Made by a program: the position numbers and the translations under genes | The notes under the pieces: model-generated | Seen by the model: only the letters and a program-made list of their open reading frames with translations | Told to the model about the DNA's origin: nothing | The model's database searches: none | Shown: piece after piece, positions 8,015-17,029 of the stretch | How the letters are laid out: each line of letters opens with the position of its first letter | How positions within the stretch are numbered: position 1 is the first letter of the stretch | Assembly: GCF_001425785.1 (NCBI RefSeq) | Contig: NZ_LMDI01000002.1 | Coordinates: 62,001 to 126,000 of the forward strand | Length of the DNA stretch: 64,000 nucleotides | From: Rhizobacter sp. Root1221 | Lineage (GTDB): Bacteria; Pseudomonadota; Gammaproteobacteria; Burkholderiales; Burkholderiaceae_C | Direction: 5' to 3'

Positions 8015-9220
8015 CTAAGTCACCTTCCGCTTCACCCACAGCCACGCAAAGAGGCCGATGCACAGCATGCCGAGCGACGTGGCCGCGAGCGCCACGGTGG
8101 AGTGCATCACCAACGGCGCGATGGCCCCCGCGACGAGCCCGTTGGCCATGCTGCCCACGAACGCCTGCAGCGACGACGCCATGCCGCGGCGCTCGGGCAC
8201 CAGGTCGAGCACCAGCAGTGTGACGACCGGCACCATCATGGCCCAGCCGAACGAGAAGATCGCCACCGGGAACATGGCCCACCACACCGACGGCGTGAAG
8301 GCGATGTTCAGCAGCAGGTTGAGCGACGCGACGCCGAACATGACCAGGAAACCCGCGCGGATCTGGTGCCTGGGTTTCATCACGCCCGCACGGCGGCCAG
8401 ACAACCTGGCCCCGGCCATGATGCCGCCGATCGTCAGGCAGAAGAACCAGAAGAACTGCCCCGGCGTCAGGTGAAGGTGCTCGCCCAGGAACACCGGCGC
8501 CGACAGCACGTACAGGAACATGCCGTTGAACGGCACGCCGCTCGCCAGCGCCAGCGCGAGGAACCGCGGGTCGGATCCGAGCTGCCAGTAGCCCCGCATC
8601 AGGTGCCGCACGTTGAACGGCTGGCGATGGTCCGCGTGAAGGGTTTCAGGCAGCAGCTTGTAATTCGAGACCCACAGCACCACGCCCACAGCCGTGAGGA
8701 ACCAGAAGATGGCGTGCCAGCCCACGTGCACGAACAGGAATCCACCCACCATGGGCGCCACGGCCGGCGCCACGCCGAAGTAGATGGTGACCTGGGCCAT
8801 CACGCGCTGCGCGTCGGCCGGCGGGAACATGTCGCGGATGACGGCCCGCGACACGACGATGCCGGCACCGGCCGACATGCCCTGCACCGCACGCCAGAAC
8901 ACCAGCGCCCCGATGCTGTCAGCCAGCGCACACCCGGCGGACGCGACCGTGAACAGCGCAAGGCCGGTCAGCACCACGGGCCGCCGGCCGAAGCTGTCCG
9001 ACAGTGCGCCGTGGAACAGGTTCATCAGCGCGAACCCGAACAGGTACGCCGACAGCGTCTGCTGCATCTCCACCGGCGTGGCGCCCACCGATTGCGCGAT
9101 GCCCGTGAAGGCCGGCAGGTAGGTGTCGATCGAAAACGGCCCCAGCATGCCGAGGCACGCGAGCAAAAGGGCCAGGGCCCAGCGCGGGGCGCGCCAGAGG
9201 GTGTCGGCATTGGGATTCAT
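8015..9220 (-). CDS. MFS drug efflux transporter, Bcr/CflA type
   Basis: 401 residues with about 12 hydrophobic segments. Features of the Bcr/CflA drug-resistance branch of the major facilitator superfamily are visible: GPFSIDTYLPAF in helix 1, the loop 2-3 motif GALSDSFGRRPVVL, and GAGIVVSRAVIRD in helix 4-5. It should export a small toxic compound by proton antiport across the inner membrane; the substrate is unknown. The ATG at 9220 overlaps the stop of the upstream TetR gene by four bases (ATGA), so the two are translationally coupled and the pump is probably induced when TetR releases its operator. Confidence 0.9.
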   Translation of the reverse strand: MNPNADTLWRAPRWALALLLACLGMLGPFSIDTYLPAFTGIAQSVGATPVEMQQTLSAYLFGFALMNLFHGALSDSFGRRPVVLTGLALFTVASAGCALADSIGALVFWRAVQGMSAGAGIVVSRAVIRDMFPPADAQRVMAQVTIYFGVAPAVAPMVGGFLFVHVGWHAIFWFLTAVGVVLWVSNYKLLPETLHADHRQPFNVRHLMRGYWQLGSDPRFLALALASGVPFNGMFLYVLSAPVFLGEHLHLTPGQFFWFFCLTIGGIMAGARLSGRRAGVMKPRHQIRAGFLVMFGVASLNLLLNIAFTPSVWWAMFPVAIFSFGWAMMVPVVTLLVLDLVPERRGMASSLQAFVGSMANGLVAGAIAPLVMHSTVALAATSLGMLCIGLFAWLWVKRKVT

Positions 9221-9828
9221 GGGCGGATCGTGCCCGAATCCGTGTGAGCGAGCTGGAGACGCCGTTTCAGCGCGTCGCGCGACGCGCCCAGGATGGTGAC
9301 CCACGGCCCCGCGTCGGCGATGGAACGGGCCAGTACCACGGCGCCCACCATCTCCGACAGCATCGACACCGCCAGCGTGCCGGGCTCCTCGGCGCCCGTC
9401 TCCGCCAGCACCGCGGCCACGCGGCTCGTCAGCGCGGCGGCCCCCCGTTCGAACGCCTCGCGGGCCGGCGCTCCCAGGCGCGGCAGGTCGGCGGCCATGG
9501 CCGGCAGCGGGCAGCTCGCGTGGCGGTGGTCACGGTGCAGCGCCGACAGGTAGAAGTCGATGTAGGCGGCCAGCCCGTCGGCCGGCGGCTTGCCGGCCAA
9601 CAGGCCGTCGAGGTACGCCAGCGCTTCGCTGAACATCTGGTCGATGGCGGCCACGAGCAGGTCGTCCTTCGAGGCGAAATGGGCGTAGAAGCCTCCGTGG
9701 GTGAGACCCGCCCTCGCCATGATGGCCGCCACCGCCACGCGGTCGGGGCCGTTCAGGCGGATGGCCGCCGCAGCCTCCTTCAGCACGCGTGCACGGGTCT
9801 GCTGCTTGTGTTCGGCGGTGTAGCGCAT
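9217..9828 (-). CDS. TetR/AcrR-family repressor of the adjacent MFS pump
   Basis: 203 residues with an N-terminal TetR helix-turn-helix (about 8-55: AAAAIRLNGPDRVAVAAIM, then GLTHGGFYAHFASKDDLL) and an AcrR-like ligand-binding C-terminus. It is the first gene of a two-gene unit with the efflux transporter, to which it is coupled by an ATGA overlap. A palindrome lies 18-31 bases upstream of its start, so autorepression together with control of the pump is likely. The effector is unknown. Confidence 0.88.
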   Translation of the reverse strand: MRYTAEHKQQTRARVLKEAAAAIRLNGPDRVAVAAIMARAGLTHGGFYAHFASKDDLLVAAIDQMFSEALAYLDGLLAGKPPADGLAAYIDFYLSALHRDHRHASCPLPAMAADLPRLGAPAREAFERGAAALTSRVAAVLAETGAEEPGTLAVSMLSEMVGAVVLARSIADAGPWVTILGASRDALKRRLQLAHTDSGTIRP

Positions 9829-9845
9829 GACGGCTCGCGTTTTGA

Positions 9846-9859
9846 ATGACAGCCGTCAT
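9846..9859. promoter_or_regulatory. Probable TetR operator
   Basis: The 14-base inverted repeat ATGACAGCCGTCAT (arms ATGAC/GTCAT, four-base centre) lies 18-31 bases upstream of the TetR start codon. A further half-site, ATGACGGCT at 9827-9835, overlaps that start codon and mirrors the right-hand arm AGCCGTCAT. Position, symmetry and size are typical of autoregulatory TetR operators. Binding itself is inference. Confidence 0.6.
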
Positions 9860-9886
9860 GCTACCTGCGCAGCAGGCCCGGATAAA

Positions 9887-10236
9887 GTGTGAAGCGAGCC
9901 GATAGGCCGGATTCTGTGCGCGCGCCGCCCTTGCGGGACAACGCGCGTGACCGCCATTCCTCTGGGCCGTGCATCACTGCACGGCTCGATGCCACCTACC
10001 CGCCAGCTCCGCGGAGCCACATCATCGCTGGCCTATTTGGTGTTGCTGCGCGTAGAGATTGCCCGTTTCACCCGGCCGCCGCACTTGCGCACGCCGGCCG
10101 ACTCGTCTCTGTTGCTCTGATCCTCACCTCGCGGTGGACAGCCGTTAGCTGCTACGCCGCCCTGTGCAGTCCGGACCTTCCTCCAGTGCGCCCTTTCGAG
10201 CCTTGCACCAGCGGCGGTCTGGCCCGCTTCACCCGG
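9887..10236 (-). ncRNA. rnpB: RNase P RNA, bacterial class A
   Basis: Catalytic RNA of ribonuclease P, which matures tRNA 5' ends. On the minus strand the conserved elements appear in order: P1 5' strand GTGAAGCGGGCC (from 10232), GGAGGAAGGTCCGGACT with the start of the core, a central ACAGAGACGAG region, GGGTGAAACGG, the GGCGGGTAGGTGGC segment, and AGAATCCGGCCTATCGGCT followed by the P1 3' strand GGCTCGCTTCAC (to 9889). The two P1 strands pair almost perfectly. End points are approximate by a few bases. The 5' end lies only a few bases from the stop codon of the upstream DUF3025 gene, so its promoter must overlap the 3' end of that gene; a possible -10 (GATAAT) is seen just upstream. Confidence 0.95.
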
Positions 10237-10239
10237 CGA

Positions 10240-11010
10240 TTATCGACGCAATGGACGGAACACCGACACGTCTTCGTAAAAGGATGCGCATTCGTTCTCG
10301 GCGCACCACCCCGGCACACCGGCCAGCGGCAGCGGAAAGTCGGCCTTGCGGGCCAGGCGCTCGGGGGTCAGGGTCTCGGCCAGGTGCACTTCGGCGTCCA
10401 CCCCTTCCGGCACCGCCCACACGTGCGCGGTGATCGACTTGTGTGGCGACAGCAGCAGCTTTTCCATCAGCGCATGGCCGAACACCACGAGGCGGGCGTC
10501 GGCCCAGGCGGCCCGCAGCGTGACAAACGCCGTGTGCCACGCGCGGGCCCGCAGGGCCTCCAGCAGCGCCGCGGGCGCCTGCAGCCACGCCGCGTTTTCA
10601 TCGAACAGCGTCAGCGCATCACGCACCGGGCCACGGCGCGGGCCGATGCCGCGCCGGGCGATCTCGTCGGCCTGGCGTTCGTTCAGGTGGCGCTTGAGCT
10701 GGGCGAACCGGTGCCACACGAGCCCGTTGAACAGGTCGTGCGGGTGGTCCCGCGTGGGCACCTGGGCCGTGCGGGCGATGAACGCCTCGTAGGCCTCACC
10801 CTCGGGCAGGTGGGCCTGCGGCACGAACTGCAACGGCCCGGCCGCCAACGCCACAGGCGGCAGCGCCGCGTTGAGCGTGTCGGCCAGCAACGCCGTTCGG
10901 CGCGCGGCGATGCGGCGGCCGGCATCGGCGTACGGCACGAACCAGGCCGGCGCCGTGACACCATGGCCGGCCAGCAGCGCGAACGTGCGGTCCAACCCGG
11001 GGCCGCTCAC
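10240..11010 (-). CDS. DUF3025 domain protein
   Basis: 256 residues, predicted cytoplasmic. The family core is recognisable: HDLFNGLVWHRFAQLK, RDALTLFDENAAW and a mid-protein VVFGHALMEKLL helix. The function of DUF3025 is not known; it is widespread in beta- and gamma-proteobacteria. The GTG start at 11010 overlaps the stop of the upstream NYN-domain gene by four bases (GTGA), making it the third gene of a pyrC-NYN-DUF3025 operon. Its 3' end must also hold the rnpB promoter. Confidence 0.8.
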   Translation of the reverse strand: MSGPGLDRTFALLAGHGVTAPAWFVPYADAGRRIAARRTALLADTLNAALPPVALAAGPLQFVPQAHLPEGEAYEAFIARTAQVPTRDHPHDLFNGLVWHRFAQLKRHLNERQADEIARRGIGPRRGPVRDALTLFDENAAWLQAPAALLEALRARAWHTAFVTLRAAWADARLVVFGHALMEKLLLSPHKSITAHVWAVPEGVDAEVHLAETLTPERLARKADFPLPLAGVPGWCAENECASFYEDVSVFRPLRR

Positions 11011-11861
11011 GCCTTCGGCAGTCCCAGGTAAGCCACCTTGTTGGGCTGCTGCTCGGGCGACAGGGCAAACCAGTCCGGGTACTTGCGGAACAGGCGTGTG
11101 GCCGGTGCGCGGGCCCCGAGCAACTCTTCCGAACGCAACCGTTCGGTGGCGATGCCGAGGTCGAGGGTCAGGCCGCGTGCGAGTTCGGGCAGCACCGCGA
11201 GGATGCTGCGCAGGTCGTCCGGCATGGGCGGACGGGCGGGCGGCGGCGGCGGAACCACCGGCGCCGGCGCCTCGGCCGGCGCGGCCGCCTTGGTGCGGCG
11301 TGCCCGTGCCGGCTTCGGTGCGGGTGCCGGTGGCGGCTCCACCACGGCCACGGGCTCGGGCGCAGCCGCACGTTTCGTGGCCGTGCGCGCAGGCGCACGC
11401 TTGCGTGCCGGCGGCGGAGGCGCCGACGCGCGGCCCTTGCGGTGTTCGATCTCGACGAAGGTGTCGTACACCCCCTTCGAGTCTTCGCCGGTCTTGCCCA
11501 GCTGGCCGATGCCTTCGACGCGGCAGCCCTTCTCGCGCAGCCGGATCACGAGTGGCGCGAAGTCGGAGTCGGACGACACGATCACCACCACGTCGGGGCG
11601 CTCGGCGATCACCAGGTCGATCGCGTCGGTAGCCAGCAGGATGTCCGTCGAGTTCTTGCCGGTGGACAGGTTGACGATGGGGCGGATCGACAGCGCCTTG
11701 AAGAGCTTCTGGTTCGCCAGTGCCGCCTCGGGCGTGCAGTACGCGCGGCGCACGTGCAGCGCACCGCGTTCGGTCAGCACCTTGTCCACCGCCTGCTCCA
11801 TCACGTCGGCCGACACGTTGTCGGCGTCGATCAGCAGCATCACGCGCAGTTGCGAGTTCAT
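11007..11861 (-). CDS. NYN (PIN-like) domain protein, predicted nuclease
   Basis: 284 residues. The N-terminal half (about 5-160) is a NYN/DUF88 (LabA-like) domain of the PIN nuclease fold: acidic residues lie in LIDADN (Asp12, Asp14), [12 protein letters not shown] (Asp73, Asp79) and SSDSDFAPL (Asp98, Asp100), the positions expected for a metal-dependent RNase centre. A long Ala/Pro/Arg-rich linker (about 165-225) leads to a C-terminal domain (about 225-284) ending in [12 protein letters not shown], which looks like a LOTUS/OST-HTH-type winged helix (tentative). RNA cleavage or binding is likely. The start overlaps the pyrC stop (ATGA), and the gene is coupled to DUF3025 downstream. Confidence 0.85.
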   Translation of the reverse strand: MNSQLRVMLLIDADNVSADVMEQAVDKVLTERGALHVRRAYCTPEAALANQKLFKALSIRPIVNLSTGKNSTDILLATDAIDLVIAERPDVVVIVSSDSDFAPLVIRLREKGCRVEGIGQLGKTGEDSKGVYDTFVEIEHRKGRASAPPPPARKRAPARTATKRAAAPEPVAVVEPPPAPAPKPARARRTKAAAPAEAPAPVVPPPPPARPPMPDDLRSILAVLPELARGLTLDLGIATERLRSEELLGARAPATRLFRKYPDWFALSPEQQPNKVAYLGLPKA

Positions 11862-12913
11862 TCGGTCACCTTCCAGGCGAGGGTTTCGCCGCCACGCAGT
11901 GGCTTGAGTTCCGTTTCGCCGAACGGCAACGACTCGGGCAGCTGCCACGGCTGCTTGCGCAGCGTGACGGTGCCGGTGTTGCGCGGCAGGCCGTAGAAGG
12001 CCGGGCCGTGGAAGCTCGCGAAACCTTCGAGCTTGTCGAGGGCGCCCGCCGCCTCGAAGGCCTCGGCGTACAGCTCCAGCGCGCTCAGCGCCGTGTAGCA
12101 GCCGGCACAGCCCGTGGCGTGCTCCTTCAGGTGCGTGGCGTGCGGGGCGCTGTCGGTGCCGAGGAAGAAGCGGTCGCTGCCGGACGTGGCGGCCGCCACG
12201 AGCGCGCGGCGGTGTTCCTCGCGCTTGAGCACCGGCAGGCAGTAGTAGTGCGGGCGGATGCCGCCGGTGAAGATCGCGTTGCGGTTGTAGAGCAGGTGGT
12301 GGGCGGTGACGGTGGCCGCGGTGAAACGGTCGGCCGCGCGCACGTAGTCGGCTGCTTCCCGCGTGGTGATGTGTTCGAAGACGATCTTCAGCTCGGGAAA
12401 GTCGCGGCGCAGCGGGATCAGCTTCGCATCGATGAAGGCCTTCTCGCGGTCGAACAGGTCGATGTCGCTGTCGGTCACCTCACCGTGCACGAGCAGTGGC
12501 AGGCCTTCGCGTTGCATGGCCTCGAGCGTGGCGTAGGTCTTGCGCAGGTCGGTCACGCCGGCGTCGCTGTTGGTGGTGGCGCCGGCCGGGTACAGCTTCA
12601 CGGCGGTGACCCCGGCGGCCTTCGCACGCACGATCTCGTCGGGCGGCAGCACGTCGGTCAGGTACAGCGTCATCAGCGGCTCGAACGACACACCCGCTGG
12701 CACCGCGGCGAGGATGCGCTCGCGGTAGGCCACGGCCTGCGCCGCGGTGGTCACCGGCGGCTTCAGGTTGGGCATGATGATCGCGCGGCCGAACTGGCGC
12801 GCCGTGTGGGGCACGACCGAGGCCAGTGCGGCCCCGTCGCGCACGTGCAGGTGCCAGTCGTCGGGGCGGGTCAGGGTGAGGGTCGTGAGGGGGGCGGAAG
12901 GTGCGGAACTCAT
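11858..12913 (-). CDS. pyrC: Dihydroorotase, class II
   Basis: 351 residues. It catalyses the reversible cyclisation of carbamoyl aspartate to dihydroorotate in pyrimidine biosynthesis. The binuclear zinc site is complete: His21 and His23 in HLHVRDG, Lys106 in [13 protein letters not shown] (the carboxylated lysine), His143 in LVHGEV, His181 in FEHITT, and the general base Asp254 in GTDSAPH. Length and motifs fit the Escherichia coli-type (class II) enzyme. It is the first gene of an operon with the NYN and DUF3025 genes, divergent from the DUF4394 lipoprotein gene with about 100 bases between. Confidence 0.97.
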   Translation of the reverse strand: MSSAPSAPLTTLTLTRPDDWHLHVRDGAALASVVPHTARQFGRAIIMPNLKPPVTTAAQAVAYRERILAAVPAGVSFEPLMTLYLTDVLPPDEIVRAKAAGVTAVKLYPAGATTNSDAGVTDLRKTYATLEAMQREGLPLLVHGEVTDSDIDLFDREKAFIDAKLIPLRRDFPELKIVFEHITTREAADYVRAADRFTAATVTAHHLLYNRNAIFTGGIRPHYYCLPVLKREEHRRALVAAATSGSDRFFLGTDSAPHATHLKEHATGCAGCYTALSALELYAEAFEAAGALDKLEGFASFHGPAFYGLPRNTGTVTLRKQPWQLPESLPFGETELKPLRGGETLAWKVTE

Positions 12914-13015
12914 GGCTCCGATTGTCTCATCGGCCCGCGTGGGCGTCGGGGAGATGGGCACCCGGCCACGCGGAATTGCGCTACGGTGCGCGTTCCCCCG
13001 TACCGAAAGCCGACC

Positions 13016-13900
13016 ATGCGCCCGGACCACCCCATCGCCGCCGCCATCGCCCTGGCATCGGCTCTCGGCCTGTCTGCCTGCACCACGCCCGCCGCCGAGC
13101 CGGTCGCCCGGCGCGAAACGGTGGTGGCCGTCACGGCGTCGAGCCAACTGATCCGCTTCAACGCGGGCGCGCCGGCCAAGCTGCTGTCCACCAAGGCGTT
13201 GACGGGCCTGCAGCCGGGCGAGCAGGTGCTGGGCATCGACTACCGCGTGGCGAAGGGATGGCTGTACGCGGTAGGCAGCACCAACCGGCTCTACCGCATC
13301 AACACCATCACGGCCATTGCCACGCCGGTGGGTGAACGCTTTGCGGTGCCGCTCACGGGCAACCACTTCGGCGTGGACTTCAACCCCACGGTGGATCGCT
13401 TGCGCATCGTGAGCGACACCGGCCAGAGCCTGCGCGTGCACCCCGACACCGCGGCCCTGGTCGATGGTGACGCTGTGGCGGCCGGCATACAGATCGACGG
13501 CCCGCTGGCGTATGCAACCGGAGACCCGGCCGACGAACAACGCCCGGCGATCGTCGCGATCGCCTACACCTACAACAAGGTCGACGAGAAGCTGACCACG
13601 AACTTCGCGCTCGATGCGTCGGCCGGCGCGCTCGTGACACTGGGCAGCCGTGAAGGCAAAACACCGGCCGTTTCCCCAGATTCCGGGCACTTGTTCACGG
13701 TTGGCACCCTCGGCGCCGGCCCATTTGCGCAGGCCGCATTCGACATCGCCGATGTGGGCGGTGTTGCATTCGCAGCATTGACCGCGGCGGACGCACACGA
13801 ATCGCGTTGGGTGGAGGTGGATCTGGCCACGGGTGCGGCCCGCGTGATCGGCGCGATCGGTGGCGGCGAAGCGGTGATCGGCATCGCGATCGAGCCCTGA
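13016..13900 (+). CDS. DUF4394 lipoprotein
   Basis: 294 residues with a lipoprotein signal (ALGLSAC, lipidated Cys22). The mature part shows repeating beta segments such as [32 protein letters not shown] and [17 protein letters not shown], which match the DUF4394 family, thought to form a beta-propeller-like fold. [19 protein letters not shown]-type motifs are the family hallmark. The function is unknown; it should be anchored to the membrane facing the periplasm. It appears to be transcribed alone. Confidence 0.82.
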   Translation: MRPDHPIAAAIALASALGLSACTTPAAEPVARRETVVAVTASSQLIRFNAGAPAKLLSTKALTGLQPGEQVLGIDYRVAKGWLYAVGSTNRLYRINTITAIATPVGERFAVPLTGNHFGVDFNPTVDRLRIVSDTGQSLRVHPDTAALVDGDAVAAGIQIDGPLAYATGDPADEQRPAIVAIAYTYNKVDEKLTTNFALDASAGALVTLGSREGKTPAVSPDSGHLFTVGTLGAGPFAQAAFDIADVGGVAFAALTAADAHESRWVEVDLATGAARVIGAIGGGEAVIGIAIEP

Positions 13901-13935
13901 GCCGCGCGGATGCTAGCTTTCCGGTGCATTCCCCG

Positions 13936-13963
13936 TTGCGAATTGCTCGCGTTCGTGTATGCT
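13936..13963 (+). promoter_or_regulatory. Promoter of the cold-shock gene
   Basis: TTGCGA (13936-13941) and TATGCT (13958-13963) are separated by 16 bases, a good sigma-70 pair. Transcription would start near 13970, giving a leader of about 130 bases before the cold-shock ATG. Long structured leaders are common on cspA-type mRNAs. Confidence 0.5.
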
Positions 13964-14102
13964 CCCGCGCACAGTTGTACGCAAGACAGTTGCTCGATGT
14001 GATCTACCAGCTTGTGCCGGAAGTCCGTGACCCGTTCTTGAGTGTTGCTGCACGTTGGAGCGTGTGTTCCAGCGGTTTAAATTCTCTACCTATTGGATTT
14101 CC

Positions 14103-14312
14103 ATGACGACTCAAACCGGTACCGTGAAGTGGTTCAACGACGCCAAGGGCTACGGCTTCATCGCCCAGGACGCTGGCGGTGCTGACCTCTTCGCACACTT
14201 TCGCGACATCATCGGCACGGGCTTCAAGACCCTGACCGAAAACCAAAAGGTCGAATTCGAAGTCAAGCAAGGCGAAAAAGGCCTGCAAGCTGCGAACATT
14301 CGCCCCCTCTGA
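14103..14312 (+). CDS. Cold-shock domain protein (CspA family)
   Basis: 69 residues, a single OB-fold cold-shock domain. The RNA-binding motifs RNP1 (KGYGFI) and RNP2 (DLFAHF) and the opening [11 protein letters not shown] are present. It should act as an RNA chaperone or transcription antiterminator. The HFRDI segment after RNP2 differs from the usual HFSAI. Start chosen at the ATG that begins [11 protein letters not shown]; a longer in-frame start at 14055 adds residues unlike the family. A strong intrinsic terminator follows 21 bases after the stop. Confidence 0.95.
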   Translation: MTTQTGTVKWFNDAKGYGFIAQDAGGADLFAHFRDIIGTGFKTLTENQKVEFEVKQGEKGLQAANIRPL

Positions 14313-14333
14313 GGCCTAACCGCCCCAGACCTC

Positions 14334-14364
14334 AACGCGGCCCTTCGGGGCCGCGTTTGTTTTT
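14334..14364 (+). terminator. Rho-independent terminator of the cold-shock gene
   Basis: A perfect 10-base stem (AACGCGGCCC / GGGCCGCGTT) with a TTCG tetraloop, followed by TGTTTTTG. It is a textbook intrinsic terminator on the plus strand. Confidence 0.92.
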
Positions 14365-14452
14365 GGGCCCGCGAAAACACTCGCGCGGCCCTTTGGGGTG
14401 AAACCGGTTCCCAAACTGAGGCGCACTCATCCACCCCAATGCGCACAGGCCA

Positions 14453-14487
14453 AACAACAAGGGCCCGCATCGCGGGCCCTTGTTGTT
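14453..14487. terminator. Large inverted repeat, probable terminator of the gltIJKL unit
   Basis: Two perfect 16-base arms (14453-14468 and 14472-14487) enclose a three-base loop; each arm combines an AACAACAA run with GGGCCCGC. Read on the minus strand it lies 184 bases after the gltL stop and ends in TTGTTGTT, so it could terminate that operon; it could also back up termination of the cold-shock gene on the plus strand. Confidence 0.6.
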
Positions 14488-14526
14488 GGAGGAGGAAAGA
14501 AGAAGGCCAGCGCAGCGAAGCTGCAT

Positions 14527-14670
14527 TCAAGCCACCCGCGAGGAGGTGTGCGCAGGGGAAAGAGCGAGCGAAGCGACGCGACAGATCAAGCCACCCGCGA
14601 GGACCGGCTTTGCCGGCCGACCCGGGGTCGCCCCCTGGGGCAGGAGGCGCCAGCCGACTGGGGGGCCAGA
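14527..14670. repeat. Intergenic repeat block with an 18-base direct repeat
   Basis: TCAAGCCACCCGCGAGGA occurs at 14527-14544 and again at 14586-14603. Between and after the copies lie short self-complementary runs (for example CCGGCTTTGCCGG) and GC-rich purine tracts ending at the gltL stop. The block has no coding character. It resembles the dispersed GC-rich intergenic elements of Burkholderiales genomes; its copy number elsewhere cannot be seen here. Confidence 0.55.
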
Positions 14671-15405
<735 letters not shown>

Positions 15406-15413
15406 GGTGGATC

Positions 15414-16079
15414 TCAACGGATGATTTGAATGCGCTTCTGCAAGGCACGAACGCCCATCGACAGCGAGAAGCAGATGACGAAATAGACCACGGCGGCCAG
15501 CATGTAGGTTTCCACCGGGCGGTTGAAGTTCTTGCCCGCCACCTCGAAGCCCTTGAGCAGGTCATAGGCGCCGATGGCGTACACGAGCGAGGTGTCCTGG
15601 AACAGGATGATGGTCTGCATCAGCAGCACCGGCAACATGTTGCGGAAGGCCTGCGGCAGCACCACGAGTTTCATGACCTGCGGGTACGTCATGCCCACCG
15701 CGTAGCCGGCATGCACCTGGCCGCGCGAGACGGACTGGATGCCGGCCCGCATGATCTCGGAGTAGTAGGCCGCCTCGAACAGCGTGAAGGTGATCACCGC
15801 GGACCACTCGGCACCGAGCGGCCGGCCGATCAGCAACGGGATCAGCAGGAAGAACCACAGGATCACCATCACGAGCGGGATGGACCGCAGCGTGTCGACG
15901 TAGATCTGCGCCGGAATGGCAAAAATCTTCTTGCCCGACAGCCGTGCCAACGCCAGCAGCGTGCCGAGGAAGATGCCACCGAGCATCGCCACCAGCGTGA
16001 GCACCAGCGAGAAGTACAGGCCGTTGAGGATGAAACCGCGGATGAAGTCCCAGGTCAGGAACGAGAAATCGATGTTCAT
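15414..16079 (-). CDS. gltK: Glutamate/aspartate ABC importer, permease subunit GltK
   Basis: 221 residues with about five membrane helices and the inner-membrane permease (EAA) loop, seen as [20 protein letters not shown]. The N-terminal [13 protein letters not shown] and the [21 protein letters not shown] segment are typical of GltK. It pairs with GltJ to form the channel. Its start overlaps the gltJ stop by four bases (ATGA). Confidence 0.95.
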   Translation of the reverse strand: MNIDFSFLTWDFIRGFILNGLYFSLVLTLVAMLGGIFLGTLLALARLSGKKIFAIPAQIYVDTLRSIPLVMVILWFFLLIPLLIGRPLGAEWSAVITFTLFEAAYYSEIMRAGIQSVSRGQVHAGYAVGMTYPQVMKLVVLPQAFRNMLPVLLMQTIILFQDTSLVYAIGAYDLLKGFEVAGKNFNRPVETYMLAAVVYFVICFSLSMGVRALQKRIQIIR

Positions 16080-16822
16080 TGGCCCGCCCCCGCCATGCCC
16101 GGCACCGCGGAGCGGTGCTCGATGAACAAGGCCAGGCGGTTCACGATGAACGCCGACACGAAGTAGAGGCCCGTCACGGCGAGGTACATCTCGATGCCGC
16201 GCGAGGTTTCCTCCTGCGACTGCATCGCGAAGAGCGTGAGTTCGGCGATGCCCACGGCAAACGCCACCGAGGAGTTCTTGATGATGCTCATCGCCTCACT
16301 GGTCAATGGCGGGATGATGATGCGAAACGCCCGCGGCAGCAGCACGTAGCGGTACGTCTGCGTCATCGTGAGACCCATGGCGAGGCCCGCGTAACGCTGC
16401 CCCTTCGGCAGGGCCATGATGCCCGCCCGCACTTGCTCGGCCACACGGGCCGACGTGAAGAAACCGAGGGCGAACACGACCAGCAAGAAGCTCGGCACCG
16501 AGCGCAGGCTCGTGAAGAGCTGGGGCAGCACGTGGTACCAGAGGAAGATCTGCACCAGAAGCGGGATGTTGCGGAAGACCTCGCTCCATACGTTGCCGAA
16601 CCAGACGAGCGGCTTGCTGGGCGTGGTCCGGGCGATACCGACGAGGGAACCGATCAACAGCGCGACGATCCAGGCCAGGACCGCGACCGACCCGGTCCAT
16701 CCCCAGGCTGACAGCAGCCATTCGAAGTAGGTGGTGTCTCCGCCCGGCCCGAAGCAGGTTGGATAAACAGTGTCTTCAATGGTGCTCTTGCAGAACACCT
16801 GCCAGTCCCACGTGGAACTCAT
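16076..16822 (-). CDS. gltJ: Glutamate/aspartate ABC importer, permease subunit GltJ
   Basis: 248 residues with about five membrane helices. The long N-terminal segment before helix 1 (WDWQVFCKSTIEDTVYPTC) and FRNIPLLVQIFLWYHVLPQL are typical of GltJ; the EAA loop reads GLAMGLTMTQTYRYVLLPRA. The start at 16822 opens MSSTWDWQVF; a longer in-frame extension is not family-like. It is coupled to gltK by an ATGA overlap and separated from gltI by 207 bases that hold a strong hairpin. Confidence 0.94.
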   Translation of the reverse strand: MSSTWDWQVFCKSTIEDTVYPTCFGPGGDTTYFEWLLSAWGWTGSVAVLAWIVALLIGSLVGIARTTPSKPLVWFGNVWSEVFRNIPLLVQIFLWYHVLPQLFTSLRSVPSFLLVVFALGFFTSARVAEQVRAGIMALPKGQRYAGLAMGLTMTQTYRYVLLPRAFRIIIPPLTSEAMSIIKNSSVAFAVGIAELTLFAMQSQEETSRGIEMYLAVTGLYFVSAFIVNRLALFIEHRSAVPGMAGAGQ

Positions 16823-16977
16823 GTGCAAACTTTCTTGTTCAGGATCGCGGTTAAAAGAAGAGCCAACAGCAGGACCCATGCCAGCCCGGGGCGATTAGCC
16901 GACGATTGTGACCGTGACTCGGCTTTCCGTGGCAAATGCACACCCTGGCGTTTTCCCGAACTCCAGAGAAGGCCCAA

Positions 16978-17011
16978 AACGCGCATGCGGGCCGAAGCCC
17001 GCATGCGCGTT
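16978..17011 (-). terminator. gltI-gltJ intercistronic hairpin (attenuator or RNA stabiliser)
   Basis: Perfect 15-base arms (16978-16992 and 16997-17011) around a four-base loop. On the minus strand the hairpin is followed by TTGGGCC, with the T run GTTTT partly inside the stem. It begins about 19 bases after the gltI stop. Such hairpins between a binding-protein gene and its permease genes lower downstream expression, giving excess binding protein. Confidence 0.75.
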
Positions 17012-17029
17012 CCGAGGAGGGAGCCCGGT

